Shown here in pieces: positions 9,892 to 18,858 of a stretch of DNA of 64,000 nt; position 1 is the stretch's first letter, and every line of letters starts with the position of its first letter. Source of the DNA: JAPOXR01 sp963664715 (GTDB lineage: Bacteria > Pseudomonadota > Alphaproteobacteria > Rhodobacterales > Rhodobacteraceae); NCBI GenBank assembly GCA_963664715.2, contig CAXXUY010000015.1, positions 212,521 through 276,520 of the forward strand. The letters are read 5' to 3'. Made by a program: the position numbers and the translations under genes. Under the pieces are notes generated by a model. That model saw only the letters and a program-made list of their open reading frames with translations. It ran no database searches and was not told the origin of the DNA.

Positions 9892-11031
9892 ATGCTGGAC
9901 TGGCACAGATGGCGTCGCATGAGTTGGCGCGATATCGCGATCCAGGTCGGACTGGTCGCATTCGTGATCCTGATCGTTGTATCGGCAATCCGCAGCGCTC
10001 AGGTCAATCTTGCAGCGCTCGGCCTGACGGCGGGGTTTTCCTTCCTGGAGCGGGCGACCGGCTGGAGCTATTCGTTCTCGCTCATCGATCGGACCATCGA
10101 CGATTCATATGCCCGCACCCTGTGGATAGGGTTTCTCAACTCGGTCTTCGTGGGGCTTATCTCGATCGTCTTCGCAACGATCGTGGGCTTCATCATCGGC
10201 ACCGCCCGGGACAGCCGCAATATCGGGCTGAGGTCGGCAGCAACGATCTATGTGCAGGTCTTCCGTAACATTCCCCTGATCCTCCAGATCGTCTTCCTCT
10301 ACGCCATACTGATTCATCTTCCGGGACCTCGCCAGGCACTGAATATTCTTGAAGTGGCGTTCATGTCGAACCGGGGCGTGATGCTTCCGGTCATGAACGT
10401 CAGCCTGCCAACGGTCGGGGTGATGGTGATCGGTGTTGCCGCCCTCGCATTCCTGTCGGCGCGTCTTGTTGCGGGCACGTTGCGGGCATTCGGCGTCTGG
10501 CTCCTGTTGGCGCTCGCCTTCGTCGCAGCCACGGTCTACCTGGTCTACCCGGCCGAAGACGGTCTCTGGTCGGTGCCCGAACTCAAGGGACTGCGTTTCA
10601 GGGGAGGCCTGACGCTGTCGGTTGAACTGGTTGCCATGATTCTCGGCATCGTCATCTACGGCGCGGCGTACATTGCCGAGGTTGTACGCGGCGGTCTCAA
10701 CGAGGTTCCGAAAGGGCTCAACGAGGCAGGGGAATCGCTCGGTCTCGGACCATTTGCGGTCTGGTTCACGATCCGGGTGCCGATGGCACTGCGCTCGATC
10801 ATCCCGCCCCTTGGCAACCAGTGGATCCTCATCATGAAGGCCACGACGATCGGTGTGGCGATCGGGTTTTCCGACCTGTTCTACATCGTCTCGACCTCGA
10901 TCACGCAGTCGGGACAGACACTTGAGCTCGTGTTCATCCTCATGGCGTCGTTTCTCCTGATCAATTTTACGCTCGCGCAGTTCGTCAACCTGCTTAACAA
11001 GCGACTTGAACTTAAGGGTTACGGAGGATGA
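9892..11031 (+). CDS. aapQ: amino-acid ABC transporter permease (AapQ-like)
   Basis: A 379-residue integral membrane permease of the HisM/GlnP family, Aap/Bzt branch. It has at least eight hydrophobic segments. The cytoplasmic EAA coupling loop is present (EAGESLGLGPFAVWFTIRVP near residues 280-299), which normally docks onto the ATPase subunit. The long insertion between the first membrane segments is typical of AapQ/BztB. Its TGA overlaps the ATG of the next permease by 4 bases. The ATPase it should work with is not encoded in this operon. Confidence 0.9.
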   Translation: MLDWHRWRRMSWRDIAIQVGLVAFVILIVVSAIRSAQVNLAALGLTAGFSFLERATGWSYSFSLIDRTIDDSYARTLWIGFLNSVFVGLISIVFATIVGFIIGTARDSRNIGLRSAATIYVQVFRNIPLILQIVFLYAILIHLPGPRQALNILEVAFMSNRGVMLPVMNVSLPTVGVMVIGVAALAFLSARLVAGTLRAFGVWLLLALAFVAATVYLVYPAEDGLWSVPELKGLRFRGGLTLSVELVAMILGIVIYGAAYIAEVVRGGLNEVPKGLNEAGESLGLGPFAVWFTIRVPMALRSIIPPLGNQWILIMKATTIGVAIGFSDLFYIVSTSITQSGQTLELVFILMASFLLINFTLAQFVNLLNKRLELKGYGG

Positions 11032-12101
11032 TGCCGGCAACGCGTCATGCGCCGAATCCGTTCCGCCGGTTCGTTGAGCGGGCGTCGAGATCACCGTTGG
11101 ATTTGGCAGTTTCCCTCGCAGTGATTGTGGTGATGGCCTGGGCAGGCTGGACCCTGTTCGACTGGGCGGTGCTGCGGGCAGTCTGGTCGGCTGAACAGAG
11201 CGAACTCTGCCGAGACCAGACCGTTGGTGCCTGCTGGTCAGTGATCGACGCGCGGCACCGGCTCATCCTGTTCGGACTCTACCCCTACGAGGAACACTGG
11301 CGGTCGACCCTGGCCTGTGCGGCCATCATCGGAACCGTTGTTCTGTCATGCGTGACGTGGTTCTGGTCCATTCAGCGCCTTGTCACGCTCTGGATCGCCG
11401 GCTTCGCCAGTTACTACCTGCTGATGGAGGGAAGCCTGTTGGGGCTTCCCCAGGTTACGACAGACGCGTGGGGTGGACTGGCGCTTACGCTTTTCCTCTT
11501 CTCCAGCGTGGTGCTCCTGGGAATGCCCATGGGCCTCGGGCTGGCCCTGATGCGGCGCTCGCGATTGCCACTCGTTCAACTGGTCGCGTCGCTTCTGATC
11601 GATTTCATCCGGTCGCTGCCACTGTTGGCAACCCTGTTCACTGCTGCAGTCGTGATTCCGATCCTTCTGCCGGACTGGCTGCAGGGCGACAAGATCTGGA
11701 GGGTCACTGTTGCATTTGCGCTCTTCTTTGCCTGTTACCAGGCAGAGGTCTTTCGGGGCGGTTTCCAGGCAATCCCCAATGGGCAATCAGAGGCCGGTCA
11801 GGCGCTTGGTCTGCGCCCTCGACACATCCTGTTCCTGATTGTCCTTCCCCAGGTCTTCCGCCACGCGCTGCCATCGACGATCAACATGGTCGTGATCACG
11901 TTCAAGGAGACCGCCATCGTCGTCATCATCGGCTTCTTTGACGTCCTGGCCTCGGCCCACGCCGCGTTTGGAACCGGCGAATGGGCAGGGCAGTACATGG
12001 AGGTCTACATATTCGTGGCGTTCATATACTGGGCGTTCATCTTTTCTCTCGGCCAGTATGGCGAATATCTCAAGGACCGCATGGCAATCGAAAACCACTA
12101 G
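11028..12101 (+). CDS. aapM: amino-acid ABC transporter permease (AapM-like)
   Basis: A 357-residue membrane permease pairing with the preceding one. The coupling loop reads EAGQALGLRPRHILFLIVLP and is followed by the conserved block around STINMVVITFKETAIVV. It starts at the ATGA overlap with aapQ behind a GGAGG ribosome-binding site. In Aap/Bzt operons the next gene is normally the ATPase aapP; here the sequence after the stop is instead the broken 3' end of a RES toxin gene on the other strand. The transporter must therefore use an ATPase encoded elsewhere, or be inactive. Confidence 0.9.
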   Translation: MMPATRHAPNPFRRFVERASRSPLDLAVSLAVIVVMAWAGWTLFDWAVLRAVWSAEQSELCRDQTVGACWSVIDARHRLILFGLYPYEEHWRSTLACAAIIGTVVLSCVTWFWSIQRLVTLWIAGFASYYLLMEGSLLGLPQVTTDAWGGLALTLFLFSSVVLLGMPMGLGLALMRRSRLPLVQLVASLLIDFIRSLPLLATLFTAAVVIPILLPDWLQGDKIWRVTVAFALFFACYQAEVFRGGFQAIPNGQSEAGQALGLRPRHILFLIVLPQVFRHALPSTINMVVITFKETAIVVIIGFFDVLASAHAAFGTGEWAGQYMEVYIFVAFIYWAFIFSLGQYGEYLKDRMAIENH

Positions 12102-12532
12102 GAGACTGGCGCGCGGTCGTCGGCTCCCAACAGTGAACTTGCAGGGGTCCGCCATCTGGCTGTCCGGCTGGTGTTGCCGCCTGACACAGCACGTGTTGAG
12201 ATATATACAGCGTCATCGTGAACGTAGTCAGAAGGCCACAAGGCACGAGCCGGATCAAGATCCAACCGATCCCGGATAAGGGCCTCATAGACCGCCGTCG
12301 CAAGGTCACTTGCCAGCTAGACGACGCCGAGTGGACTGTTCCGGACTCCGTTTGTCGGTAGCGGGCTGAACCGGCTCGGCCCGCTACTGCAACTGAGAGG
12401 ATTTAGAGAATACTTGCGCCGCATGACCCGCACGAAACTGGCAACCGATTGATTCGTTTGGAGTCCTTGGAAGAGTCGAACAACTTCATTGCGGCGCGCT
12501 GGCGCAAGGGAAGCAAGCGCAGACACACTCAA
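12098..12532 (-). pseudogene. RES-domain toxin remnant (amber-interrupted, 3' truncated)
   Basis: Read on the minus strand from a TTG that overlaps the antitoxin stop codon (TTGA). The first 71 codons end in GPSRFSPLP...LGVV and are followed by an in-frame TAG (12317-12319). The same frame then continues LASDLATAVYEALIRDR, LDLDPARALWPSDY and AVYISTR before losing similarity and stopping at 12098. The G-S-R-F-S-P-L and A-x-Y-E-x-L-x-R-D-R spacing is what I expect of RES-domain NAD-degrading toxins, where a Tyr would sit at the TAG position. The C-terminal third of a RES domain is not recognisable, and the frame ends against the 3' end of aapM. I infer a dead toxin gene created by a nonsense mutation plus a deletion. 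Confidence 0.65.
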
Positions 12533-13386
12533 ATGTGATCACCGTAGTCGAGACTCTGCTTTGCCAGAGCGAGTTCAGCCAAAACTGTTGAGACCGAGTT
12601 GCCGGGTGAAACGGCGCGCAGACGATCGATGGGGCGTGGATCGACATCACCGGGGTAGATCGTAGATGTCAGAAAACTCCATGCAGCCCTGTGGTCAGGG
12701 TATGAGATGCCATTGGGAGTTTCGGTCTTGAAAAGGGCAAGGACTTCCGCAGTGCCTGGAACGACATCCCCATCCCTGAATTGTTCCTTCGGGATTCGCA
12801 ATGCGTTCTTGAAGACCCGGAATCCGATCAGGCGGTCCTTCCTGACTCGGCGCGTAACCGTTGACTTGTCGACTCCAAGCAGACTTGCCACTTCTGCCGC
12901 TGACAAATGGAGACCGTCACCCGGCATGTCGAATTCGCCGGTCAAGGCCGGAGGTTCCAGTGCGGATACAGCTGCCAGTTCGGTTAGGCTCTCACCTTTC
13001 AGGACCGACTCCGTGTTGATGTCAATTGACAGGGACTCGTCCAGTGGGTCAACAGACAGGTCCAGGAACAGGTTGACGTCCCGAACGTCCTGAGGAGATG
13101 ATGAACCTGCGATCACGCCCTGAACCCGCTTGAGCGCCGTGGTCAGGTTAACGGGTTCCCAGCCGAAGTCACCGGCTCCAGTTTCGGTGCCGATCGACCA
13201 CTCAAGAACACTACAGGGATTATCCTCAGTTGTCTGGAATAGTCGGATGTGGCCAATCATCGGTGCGAGCAGCGTAGCAAGCGCCAACCTGCAAGTGTGC
13301 TCGGGCGTGCTGTCAGACTCTGCCAGGAAATGCTGGAGATCCGCAAAGGTGCTTCGGGGAATCGTTACCTGCTGGAGCTTTGACAT
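12529..13386 (-). CDS. Xre/MbcA/ParS-like antitoxin with helix-turn-helix
   Basis: A 285-residue protein. A helix-turn-helix lies around residues 155-185 (LSAAEVASLLGVDKSTVTRR). The C-terminus (AAWSFLTS..., PRPIDRLRA, DYGDHI) resembles the toxin-binding domain of Xre/MbcA/ParS antitoxins that pair with RES toxins. The start at 13386 is chosen for its AAGGAGGA ribosome-binding site; an upstream in-frame start at 13404 lacks one. The toxin partner immediately downstream is a pseudogene, so this appears to be an orphan antitoxin. Tandem TGCAA repeats in its promoter suggest autoregulation. The N-terminal ~150 residues are not recognised. Confidence 0.7.
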   Translation of the reverse strand: MSKLQQVTIPRSTFADLQHFLAESDSTPEHTCRLALATLLAPMIGHIRLFQTTEDNPCSVLEWSIGTETGAGDFGWEPVNLTTALKRVQGVIAGSSSPQDVRDVNLFLDLSVDPLDESLSIDINTESVLKGESLTELAAVSALEPPALTGEFDMPGDGLHLSAAEVASLLGVDKSTVTRRVRKDRLIGFRVFKNALRIPKEQFRDGDVVPGTAEVLALFKTETPNGISYPDHRAAWSFLTSTIYPGDVDPRPIDRLRAVSPGNSVSTVLAELALAKQSLDYGDHI

Positions 13387-13419
13387 GGAGTCCTCCTTGC
13401 ACACATATATGGTCTATTG

Positions 13420-13452
13420 TTGCATTCATTGCAAGTGATGCAAGTGGTGCAA
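13420..13452. promoter_or_regulatory. tandem 9-bp repeat operator of the antitoxin gene
   Basis: Three direct 9-bp units lie end to end: TCATTGCAA (13426-13434), GTGATGCAA (13435-13443) and GTGGTGCAA (13444-13452). A further TTGCA is at 13420-13424. On the minus strand they overlap the expected -35 region of the antitoxin gene, with CATATAT as a plausible -10 element just downstream. Tandem sites at this position fit autorepression by the HTH protein. Confidence 0.5.
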
Positions 13453-14396
13453 TAGATTTGCAGCGAACAGACGAGTGGAGAGTTGCCGTCCGGCGGCAGA
13501 AACTGCACGCGGGACAAAGTGGGCATGTCAGGCAATTGGGCCAATTCGTAAGTCGTCCAGTTCGGCACGTGTTTCGTTGGGTCACTACAGGTGTTGCAAG
13601 TCGGCAAGGTGCATCCCGGCAGCATGCCAGGGATGACCAGGGAGTTGTCTTCAGGGAGAAGGCAGGACGACTTGTAGCTTACGAACCGAAATAGAACACG
13701 CTGGCACGAACTGCATGCATTTGTGGTCATCGAATCATGGAAACTGCATTCCTGCCGGAGTTCCCGGTCGCATGAAGGAATGACTACTCATTCAGCCCGG
13801 GCATCATCGGTTGGCAGCCGGCGCGGGACGCTTGGAACAGCGGCAACTCCGCTCGGGCCTTACTTGAAGAAGCGACGACGTTTTGGCGCACGGAACGACG
13901 ACCCGTCGGATTATTCAGCCGGGCGGCAATTTGGTAAGTGTAGTGGACGGCGGGCCGCGTGGGACACTGTGGTCTTCATTGCAACAATCCTTCAGTCAAC
14001 CACCGATGCAGATCCCGGTTGCGTGTATGCCCGCCCGCTAACCGACTGTATCGGAATGTGCCATGATTACGGCAGCACTTGCCGGGTTCGAACATGCGAA
14101 GGGGAGTCCGTGCCTGTGCTCATCATCGGTTCATGCACCCGTTCGGGGGCGTCAATCGAAATGGGATTCGGCTCCTCGCGCCGGTAACGAGTGGTCATGC
14201 AATCGGGATCAAGGTATTGCGACAGTTTGATTCATGACGACACGGGGTTGCGGACAAGCTGCACGGGAGATTTGATCGCAGCCTCGGGCTCTGGTTCACA
14301 TGTGCCTTGTCGGCAGGTTCGATTGGCGGCTGACTCACCGCACCCGCCTGCCGTGATCCTGCAGTCAACAACGGGCCACCAACGAGGAACAAATCC
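13453..14396. other. sparse segment with no supported gene
   Basis: About 940 bp with no convincing coding sequence. Reading frames of 100-150 codons exist on both strands, but their translations are rich in Cys, Ser and Arg and match no family I know. Together with the broken RES gene beside it, this suggests an old insertion that has decayed. Only the last ~50 bp, with a GAGGA ribosome-binding site, can be assigned, as the leader of the mutarotase gene. Confidence 0.5.
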
Positions 14397-14849
14397 ATGC
14401 TTAAGGGAATCGACTCAAGACTCAACGCCGAGGTTCTTCATGCGCTTCGGGCGATGGGACATGGCGACGCGATCATCCTCGCCGACACGAATTTCCCCGC
14501 GGATTCAGTCGCTCGGCAAACTGCCTACGGACATCTGCTGCGCATGGACAACCTGACGGCTGCCGATGCCGCCGAGGCCATCCTGTCTGTCTTGCCCCTG
14601 GACACTTTCGTCGAGGACTTCGCCGGGCGGATGGAGGTCGTGGGTGAACCGGACGACATCCCGGCGGTCCAGCTTGAAGTCCAGGCGAAGATCGATGCTG
14701 CAGAGGGGTCGAGCCGCCCGATGGTCGGTATCGAGCGATTCGTGTTTTATGACCTCGCCAGGGCAAGTTACGCGGTGATTCAAACCGGAGAGCGCCGGTT
14801 CTACGGCTGCTTCATGTTGCGCAAGGGAGTAATCCCGCCCGATTCGTAG
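14397..14849 (+). CDS. RbsD/FucU family sugar mutarotase
   Basis: A 150-residue RbsD/FucU protein, closest in pattern to L-fucose mutarotase FucU. Family landmarks are LNAEVLHALRAMGHGDAIIL with the catalytic His, ADTNFPADS, and the C-terminal FVFYDLARASYAVIQTGE plus RRFYGCFMLRKGV. Such enzymes interconvert the alpha and beta anomers of a sugar. GAGGA lies 8-12 bases upstream of the ATG. It stands alone between two long non-coding stretches, with no sugar transporter or kinase beside it, so the substrate cannot be inferred from context. Confidence 0.85.
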   Translation: MLKGIDSRLNAEVLHALRAMGHGDAIILADTNFPADSVARQTAYGHLLRMDNLTAADAAEAILSVLPLDTFVEDFAGRMEVVGEPDDIPAVQLEVQAKIDAAEGSSRPMVGIERFVFYDLARASYAVIQTGERRFYGCFMLRKGVIPPDS

Positions 14850-15249
14850 GAATGCATGAAGAGGGAAGCGGCCACGGCATCATGGCATGAACTGCCCAGC
14901 AGGTCTGGATGCAATGTAAGTGATTGAAGGGTCGGGTGAATTACTCTCCGCAAACGGGGTCCTGTCTTTCAATCCGCCAGCAGGACCACCAACCAGCCGG
15001 CCATGTTCGGCCAGAGCCTGGACTCGACGCGGCTTGACGGGTCGAAGCTGCAGAACCGGCCTTGCCCTTACATGGCAGCCGCGCATGATTCACTCAGAAC
15101 GCCGGGGCAGGGCGCTGGTGTTTCCAGGAAATGTGACCGGATTTGCCCGTCAGATCCTTCGACATGGTTTCGGGGAAGTGACGGATCCCGGACCCTTTGA
15201 ACCGCGCGGATTGAAACAGCCTCATTTTCGATGACATCGCCCCCCGGTT
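14850..15249. other. intergenic, nothing recognised
   Basis: A 400-bp stretch between the mutarotase and the molybdoenzyme gene. I see no credible coding sequence, no T-tailed hairpin and no clear promoter on either strand. The upstream signals of the molybdoenzyme must lie near its 3' end. Confidence 0.4.
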
Positions 15250-17616
15250 GTGTCAATAATCGCGATGTTCTTTCTGCATACCAGAACACGGGAACATGAC
15301 GTGGAAGCAAAGGTTCAATTGACATCCAGTCATTGGGGAGTCGGCCTCGTGGAAGTCGTCGACGGCAGGATCGCGGCCGTCCATCCACATTCCCGGGATC
15401 CGAATCCATCGCGAATCAATGAGAACATGGCAGGCAGCCTGAATGGCAGGGCCCGTGTCCTCCGTCCGGCGGTTCGCAAGGGATGGATGTCGGGCCGCAA
15501 GGGAGAGCGCGGACGAGATGCATTTGTCGAGATGGAATGGGATGTCGTACTCAATCTCGTGGCGGGGGAACTTCGCCGCGTTCGGTCAAGTCACGGCAAC
15601 GAGGCGATCTTTGCGGGTTCCTATGGCTGGGCCAGCGCAGGCCGTTTTCACCATGCACAGAGCCAACTCAAGAGGTTCCTGAACACGCAAGGTGGATTTG
15701 TCAGGTCGGAAGGCAATTACAGTTTCAATGCTGCGTTGGCCGCGATGCCGCACATCGTCGGTGAGAGCTTCTACAGGCATGTCCGTAGTGCCACGCGCTG
15801 GCAGGTCATCGCCGAAAACGCAGACCTCGTGGTCATGTTTGGTGGTCTGCCGTCCCGGAATACCCAGATCTGTGACGGCGGCATCGGGATGCACCGCTCC
15901 GTGGGCGAAACGGCAGCATGCGCCCGCAGGGGAGTGCGGTTCGTCAATGTGAGCCCGCTCAGGAGCGATGCAGATGCTGATCTTGCCGCCGAGTGGCTGC
16001 CGGCGAAACCCGGTACGGACACCGCGGTAATGTTGGGGCTGGCCTACACATTGCTCGCCGAGGAGTTGCACGATCCGGAATTCCTCGACCGGTATACAGT
16101 CGGTTTCGACCGCGTTGCGGCCTACCTGCGAGGTGAGACTGACGGTCAACCGAAGACGGCTGAATGGGCTTCGGGCATTTCTGGCGTTGATCCCGGCCGG
16201 ATTCGGGAACTTGCCAGGGAGATGGCAAGCGGCCGGACAATGATTTCCTGTGCCGCAGGCCTTCAACGCGCAGATTGGGGAGAACAGCCGCTGTGGATGG
16301 TGGTGACGCTCGCGGCGATGCTGGGACAGATCGGGCTGCCCGGCGGAGGATACACGATCGGCTACGCAGTCAATGCAAGTGTGGGAAACACCTCACGGCC
16401 ATTCCGTTGGGCGACGTTTCCGCAGGGCGCGAACCCCGTCGAGGACTTCATTCCCGTGGCCATGATATCCGACATGTTGCTGAACCCGGGAGGCAGCTAC
16501 TGCTTTGACGGAGAGACACGGAGCTTTCCGGATATTCGACTTTTGTGGTGGGCGGGTGGCAACCCGTTCCACCATCACCAGGACCTGAACAGGCTGCGCG
16601 ACGCATTTCAGCAACCCGAAACCGTCATCGTCAACGAGGTGAACTGGACCGCGACCGCGCGGCATGCCGACATTGTCCTGCCTGCAGCTGCTCCGCAGGA
16701 ACGCATGGATTTCGGCGCCGGTGGATCGGACAATTTCCTGGTGCCCATGCCGAAACTCGTTGATCCACAGGGCGAGGCACGTGAGGAGTATGACATTTAT
16801 GTCAAGCTTGCCGACCGGATGGGGAACCGCAACGAGTTCAGTGAAGGGCTGGAGACGGGTGAATGGGTCAGGCGGCTCTGGAAGGAAACGCAGGATGAAG
16901 GCGCGCGTCATGGATTCAGCTTGCCGGACTGGGACAGTTTCATAGCGGGCGATATCGTCGAACTGCCCGATCCGGCACCGGGAAACGTGTTCCTGGCGGA
17001 TTTTCGGGCCGATCCGGTTGCCAATCCCCGTCCAACACCCAGCGGCAGGATCGAGCTCTATTCCGAAGTCGTGGCTGGATTCGGTCTGGATGACTGCCCG
17101 GGTCATGCGTTCTGGAACGTTCCGCGGGATATTGCCTGCGGGAAGGACAAGGCATACCCGATCGCCATCGTTTCAGGCCAGCCAGGCACCAGGTTGCACA
17201 GCCAACTCGACAATGGAGCATTCAGCAATGGATCAAAGATCGAAGGTCGGGAACCGGTCCTGATCCATCCCGCTGATGCGGCAGAGCGCGGAATTGCGGA
17301 AGGTGATGTCGTGGAACTGTTCAATGACCGCGGCCGCTGCCTGGCGGGAGCGCGGCTGACCGACGAAATCCTGAGAGGCGTGGCATTCCTCTGGACAGGC
17401 GCTTGGTATGATCCGGATTTCGACGCACCGATGAATCGCGACAGGCACGGCAATCCGAATGTCCTTACCCATGATCACCGGACTTCCGAATTCGGCCAGG
17501 GCCCGTCTGCACATTCGGCGCAGATCGAGATCAGGAAATTTGACGGCGTCGCCCCGCCGGTGCTCGCGCATGAGCCACCCGAATTTCTGCCCTTCGGTTC
17601 AGGCAAGGAGAGCTGA
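15250..17616 (+). CDS. bisC: molybdopterin oxidoreductase, BisC/DMSO-reductase family
   Basis: A 788-residue molybdopterin-guanine-dinucleotide enzyme of the Ser-ligated DMSO reductase family. The motif GSYGWASAGRFHHAQ near residue 123 carries the Ser expected to bind molybdenum. Further family blocks are the MFGGLPSRNTQ cofactor loop, WTATARHADIVLPAA and the C-terminal HGNPNVLTHDHRTSEFGQG. There is no Tat signal and no N-terminal Fe-S cysteine cluster, which fits a cytoplasmic biotin- or methionine-sulfoxide reductase rather than periplasmic TorA/DorA. The start is uncertain: GTG at 15250, ATG at 15265 or GTG at 15301. An IclR regulator follows two bases after the stop. Confidence 0.88.
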   Translation: MSIIAMFFLHTRTREHDVEAKVQLTSSHWGVGLVEVVDGRIAAVHPHSRDPNPSRINENMAGSLNGRARVLRPAVRKGWMSGRKGERGRDAFVEMEWDVVLNLVAGELRRVRSSHGNEAIFAGSYGWASAGRFHHAQSQLKRFLNTQGGFVRSEGNYSFNAALAAMPHIVGESFYRHVRSATRWQVIAENADLVVMFGGLPSRNTQICDGGIGMHRSVGETAACARRGVRFVNVSPLRSDADADLAAEWLPAKPGTDTAVMLGLAYTLLAEELHDPEFLDRYTVGFDRVAAYLRGETDGQPKTAEWASGISGVDPGRIRELAREMASGRTMISCAAGLQRADWGEQPLWMVVTLAAMLGQIGLPGGGYTIGYAVNASVGNTSRPFRWATFPQGANPVEDFIPVAMISDMLLNPGGSYCFDGETRSFPDIRLLWWAGGNPFHHHQDLNRLRDAFQQPETVIVNEVNWTATARHADIVLPAAAPQERMDFGAGGSDNFLVPMPKLVDPQGEAREEYDIYVKLADRMGNRNEFSEGLETGEWVRRLWKETQDEGARHGFSLPDWDSFIAGDIVELPDPAPGNVFLADFRADPVANPRPTPSGRIELYSEVVAGFGLDDCPGHAFWNVPRDIACGKDKAYPIAIVSGQPGTRLHSQLDNGAFSNGSKIEGREPVLIHPADAAERGIAEGDVVELFNDRGRCLAGARLTDEILRGVAFLWTGAWYDPDFDAPMNRDRHGNPNVLTHDHRTSEFGQGPSAHSAQIEIRKFDGVAPPVLAHEPPEFLPFGSGKES

Positions 17617-17618
17617 AG

Positions 17619-18386
17619 TTGCGGATTACCGGCGCGGCACCGCGAGTGGATTCCACCCTGTCGAAGGGGCTGCAGATTCTCGAAACGCTAGCAGCTTCGA
17701 ACGGTAGCCGGGGAGTGTCCGAACTCGCCCGGGAGTTGGGAATGACCAAGTCGAACGCCTTCAGGCTCCTGCAGTCCCTGACCGTGCTCGGCTACGTCCG
17801 CCGCGAGGCCGACAGGACCTACAGTGCGACATTGAAGGCCTGGCAGGTTGGTCGGGCGGTCCTCGAACGCACGAGTCTCAGGGAACTTGCCAAGCCGCTT
17901 CTGAACTATCTGAGCCAGGAGACAGGCGAGACGATCTATCTCGCAGTGCAGGAGAATCTTCAGGTCGTCTATATCGACAAGATCGACAGCAAGAAGCCGA
18001 TCCGCTCCTGGAATCCGATCGGCGGAAGCGCGCCGCTTCACTGCGTGGGAACAGGCAAGGCCATGCTGGCTGCGGACTACGAGAATCTGCGGGATGTGAT
18101 TTCGGGACGGCTTGCGGCATGCACCGACCGGACGATCACGGATATCCATGAACTCGACCGCGATGTTTCGGAAACGCGCGCCAGGGGTTACGCAGTCGAT
18201 ACGGGAGAATTCCGCGAGCGCATCTACAGCATCGGTGCCGCCATCATGTTGCCCGATGGCAGCTGCGTGGGTTCATTGGGCGTGTCCGTTCCGGACGTCA
18301 ACCTCGGCGAAGGCGGCGTCGATCGAATCGGGGTCCTGGTTCTGCACGCGGCGGGAGCAGTGTCCGAGAAGCTGAAATCCTACTGA
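17619..18386 (+). CDS. IclR family transcriptional regulator
   Basis: A 255-residue IclR regulator. The N-terminal winged helix-turn-helix spans about residues 8-65 (LSKGLQILETLAAS, GVSELARELGMTKSNAFRLL). The C-terminal effector domain includes DKIDSKKPIRSWNPIGG and LHCVGTGKAMLA. It starts at a TTG preceded by AAGGAGA, two bases after the molybdoenzyme stop, so the two are probably co-transcribed. It may control that enzyme or the oxidase-hydantoinase operon nearby. Its 3' end overlaps the convergent rhodanese gene by 7 bp. Confidence 0.88.
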   Translation: MRITGAAPRVDSTLSKGLQILETLAASNGSRGVSELARELGMTKSNAFRLLQSLTVLGYVRREADRTYSATLKAWQVGRAVLERTSLRELAKPLLNYLSQETGETIYLAVQENLQVVYIDKIDSKKPIRSWNPIGGSAPLHCVGTGKAMLAADYENLRDVISGRLAACTDRTITDIHELDRDVSETRARGYAVDTGEFRERIYSIGAAIMLPDGSCVGSLGVSVPDVNLGEGGVDRIGVLVLHAAGAVSEKLKSY

Positions 18387-18787
18387 TCTTCCCGGGGCGG
18401 GTACTGCTCGACGGGACCGCCATGCTGTTCCCAGGTTGAGAAACCTTCCCTGAGATGTGCGGCTTCGAAACCCATCTCCTGAAGGGTCGCCACGGTCAGG
18501 GCCGACCGCCAGCCGCTGGCGCAGTGGAACACGTATTTCTTGTCCTGACCAAACACGTCCTTGTAGTAGGGGCTTTCCGGATCAACCCAGAATTCGACCA
18601 TTCCGCGAGGCGCATGCACGCTGCCGGGAATGAAACCGGTGCGTTGCCGTTCACGGACATCGCGGATGTCGACCACGATGACCTCGTCACTGTCAAGCCG
18701 GGCAATGAGGTCCGCAGTTTCGATTTCCTCGATCCGCGCCCTTGCTTCGGTGACCATGTCCTTTGAAGATTTCTTGAGCTTGCGCAT
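18380..18787 (-). CDS. rhodanese-like domain protein
   Basis: A 135-residue single-domain rhodanese. The active-site loop is FHCASGWRSALT with the sulfur-carrying Cys at residue 89. Other landmarks are VIVVDIRDVRERQRTGFIPG and HAPRGMVEFWVDPESPYY. Such proteins transfer sulfane sulfur to acceptors such as cyanide or thiols. No signal peptide is seen. The gene is convergent with iclR and divergent from the oxidase operon, with a 70-bp AT-rich intergenic region upstream that probably holds both promoters. Confidence 0.88.
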   Translation of the reverse strand: MRKLKKSSKDMVTEARARIEEIETADLIARLDSDEVIVVDIRDVRERQRTGFIPGSVHAPRGMVEFWVDPESPYYKDVFGQDKKYVFHCASGWRSALTVATLQEMGFEAAHLREGFSTWEQHGGPVEQYPPREDQ

Positions 18788-18858
18788 TAAATCGTGCCGT
18801 TATGCGAAACAACATTTCATTATATTGACACGAATTGGCAAGTGATGCAAGTTGTTCC

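Noticed and set aside
13365..13730. Minus-strand 121-codon Cys-rich frame
   Set aside because: Its C-terminal Cys pattern comes from translating the tandem TGCAA repeats of the antitoxin operator, it overlaps the antitoxin start, and it matches no family.
18839..18853. 15-base repeat of the antitoxin operator unit before the oxidase gene
   Set aside because: GCAAGTGATGCAAGT occurs here and at 13431, but one 15-base match in 64 kb is near chance expectation and only one full unit is present.
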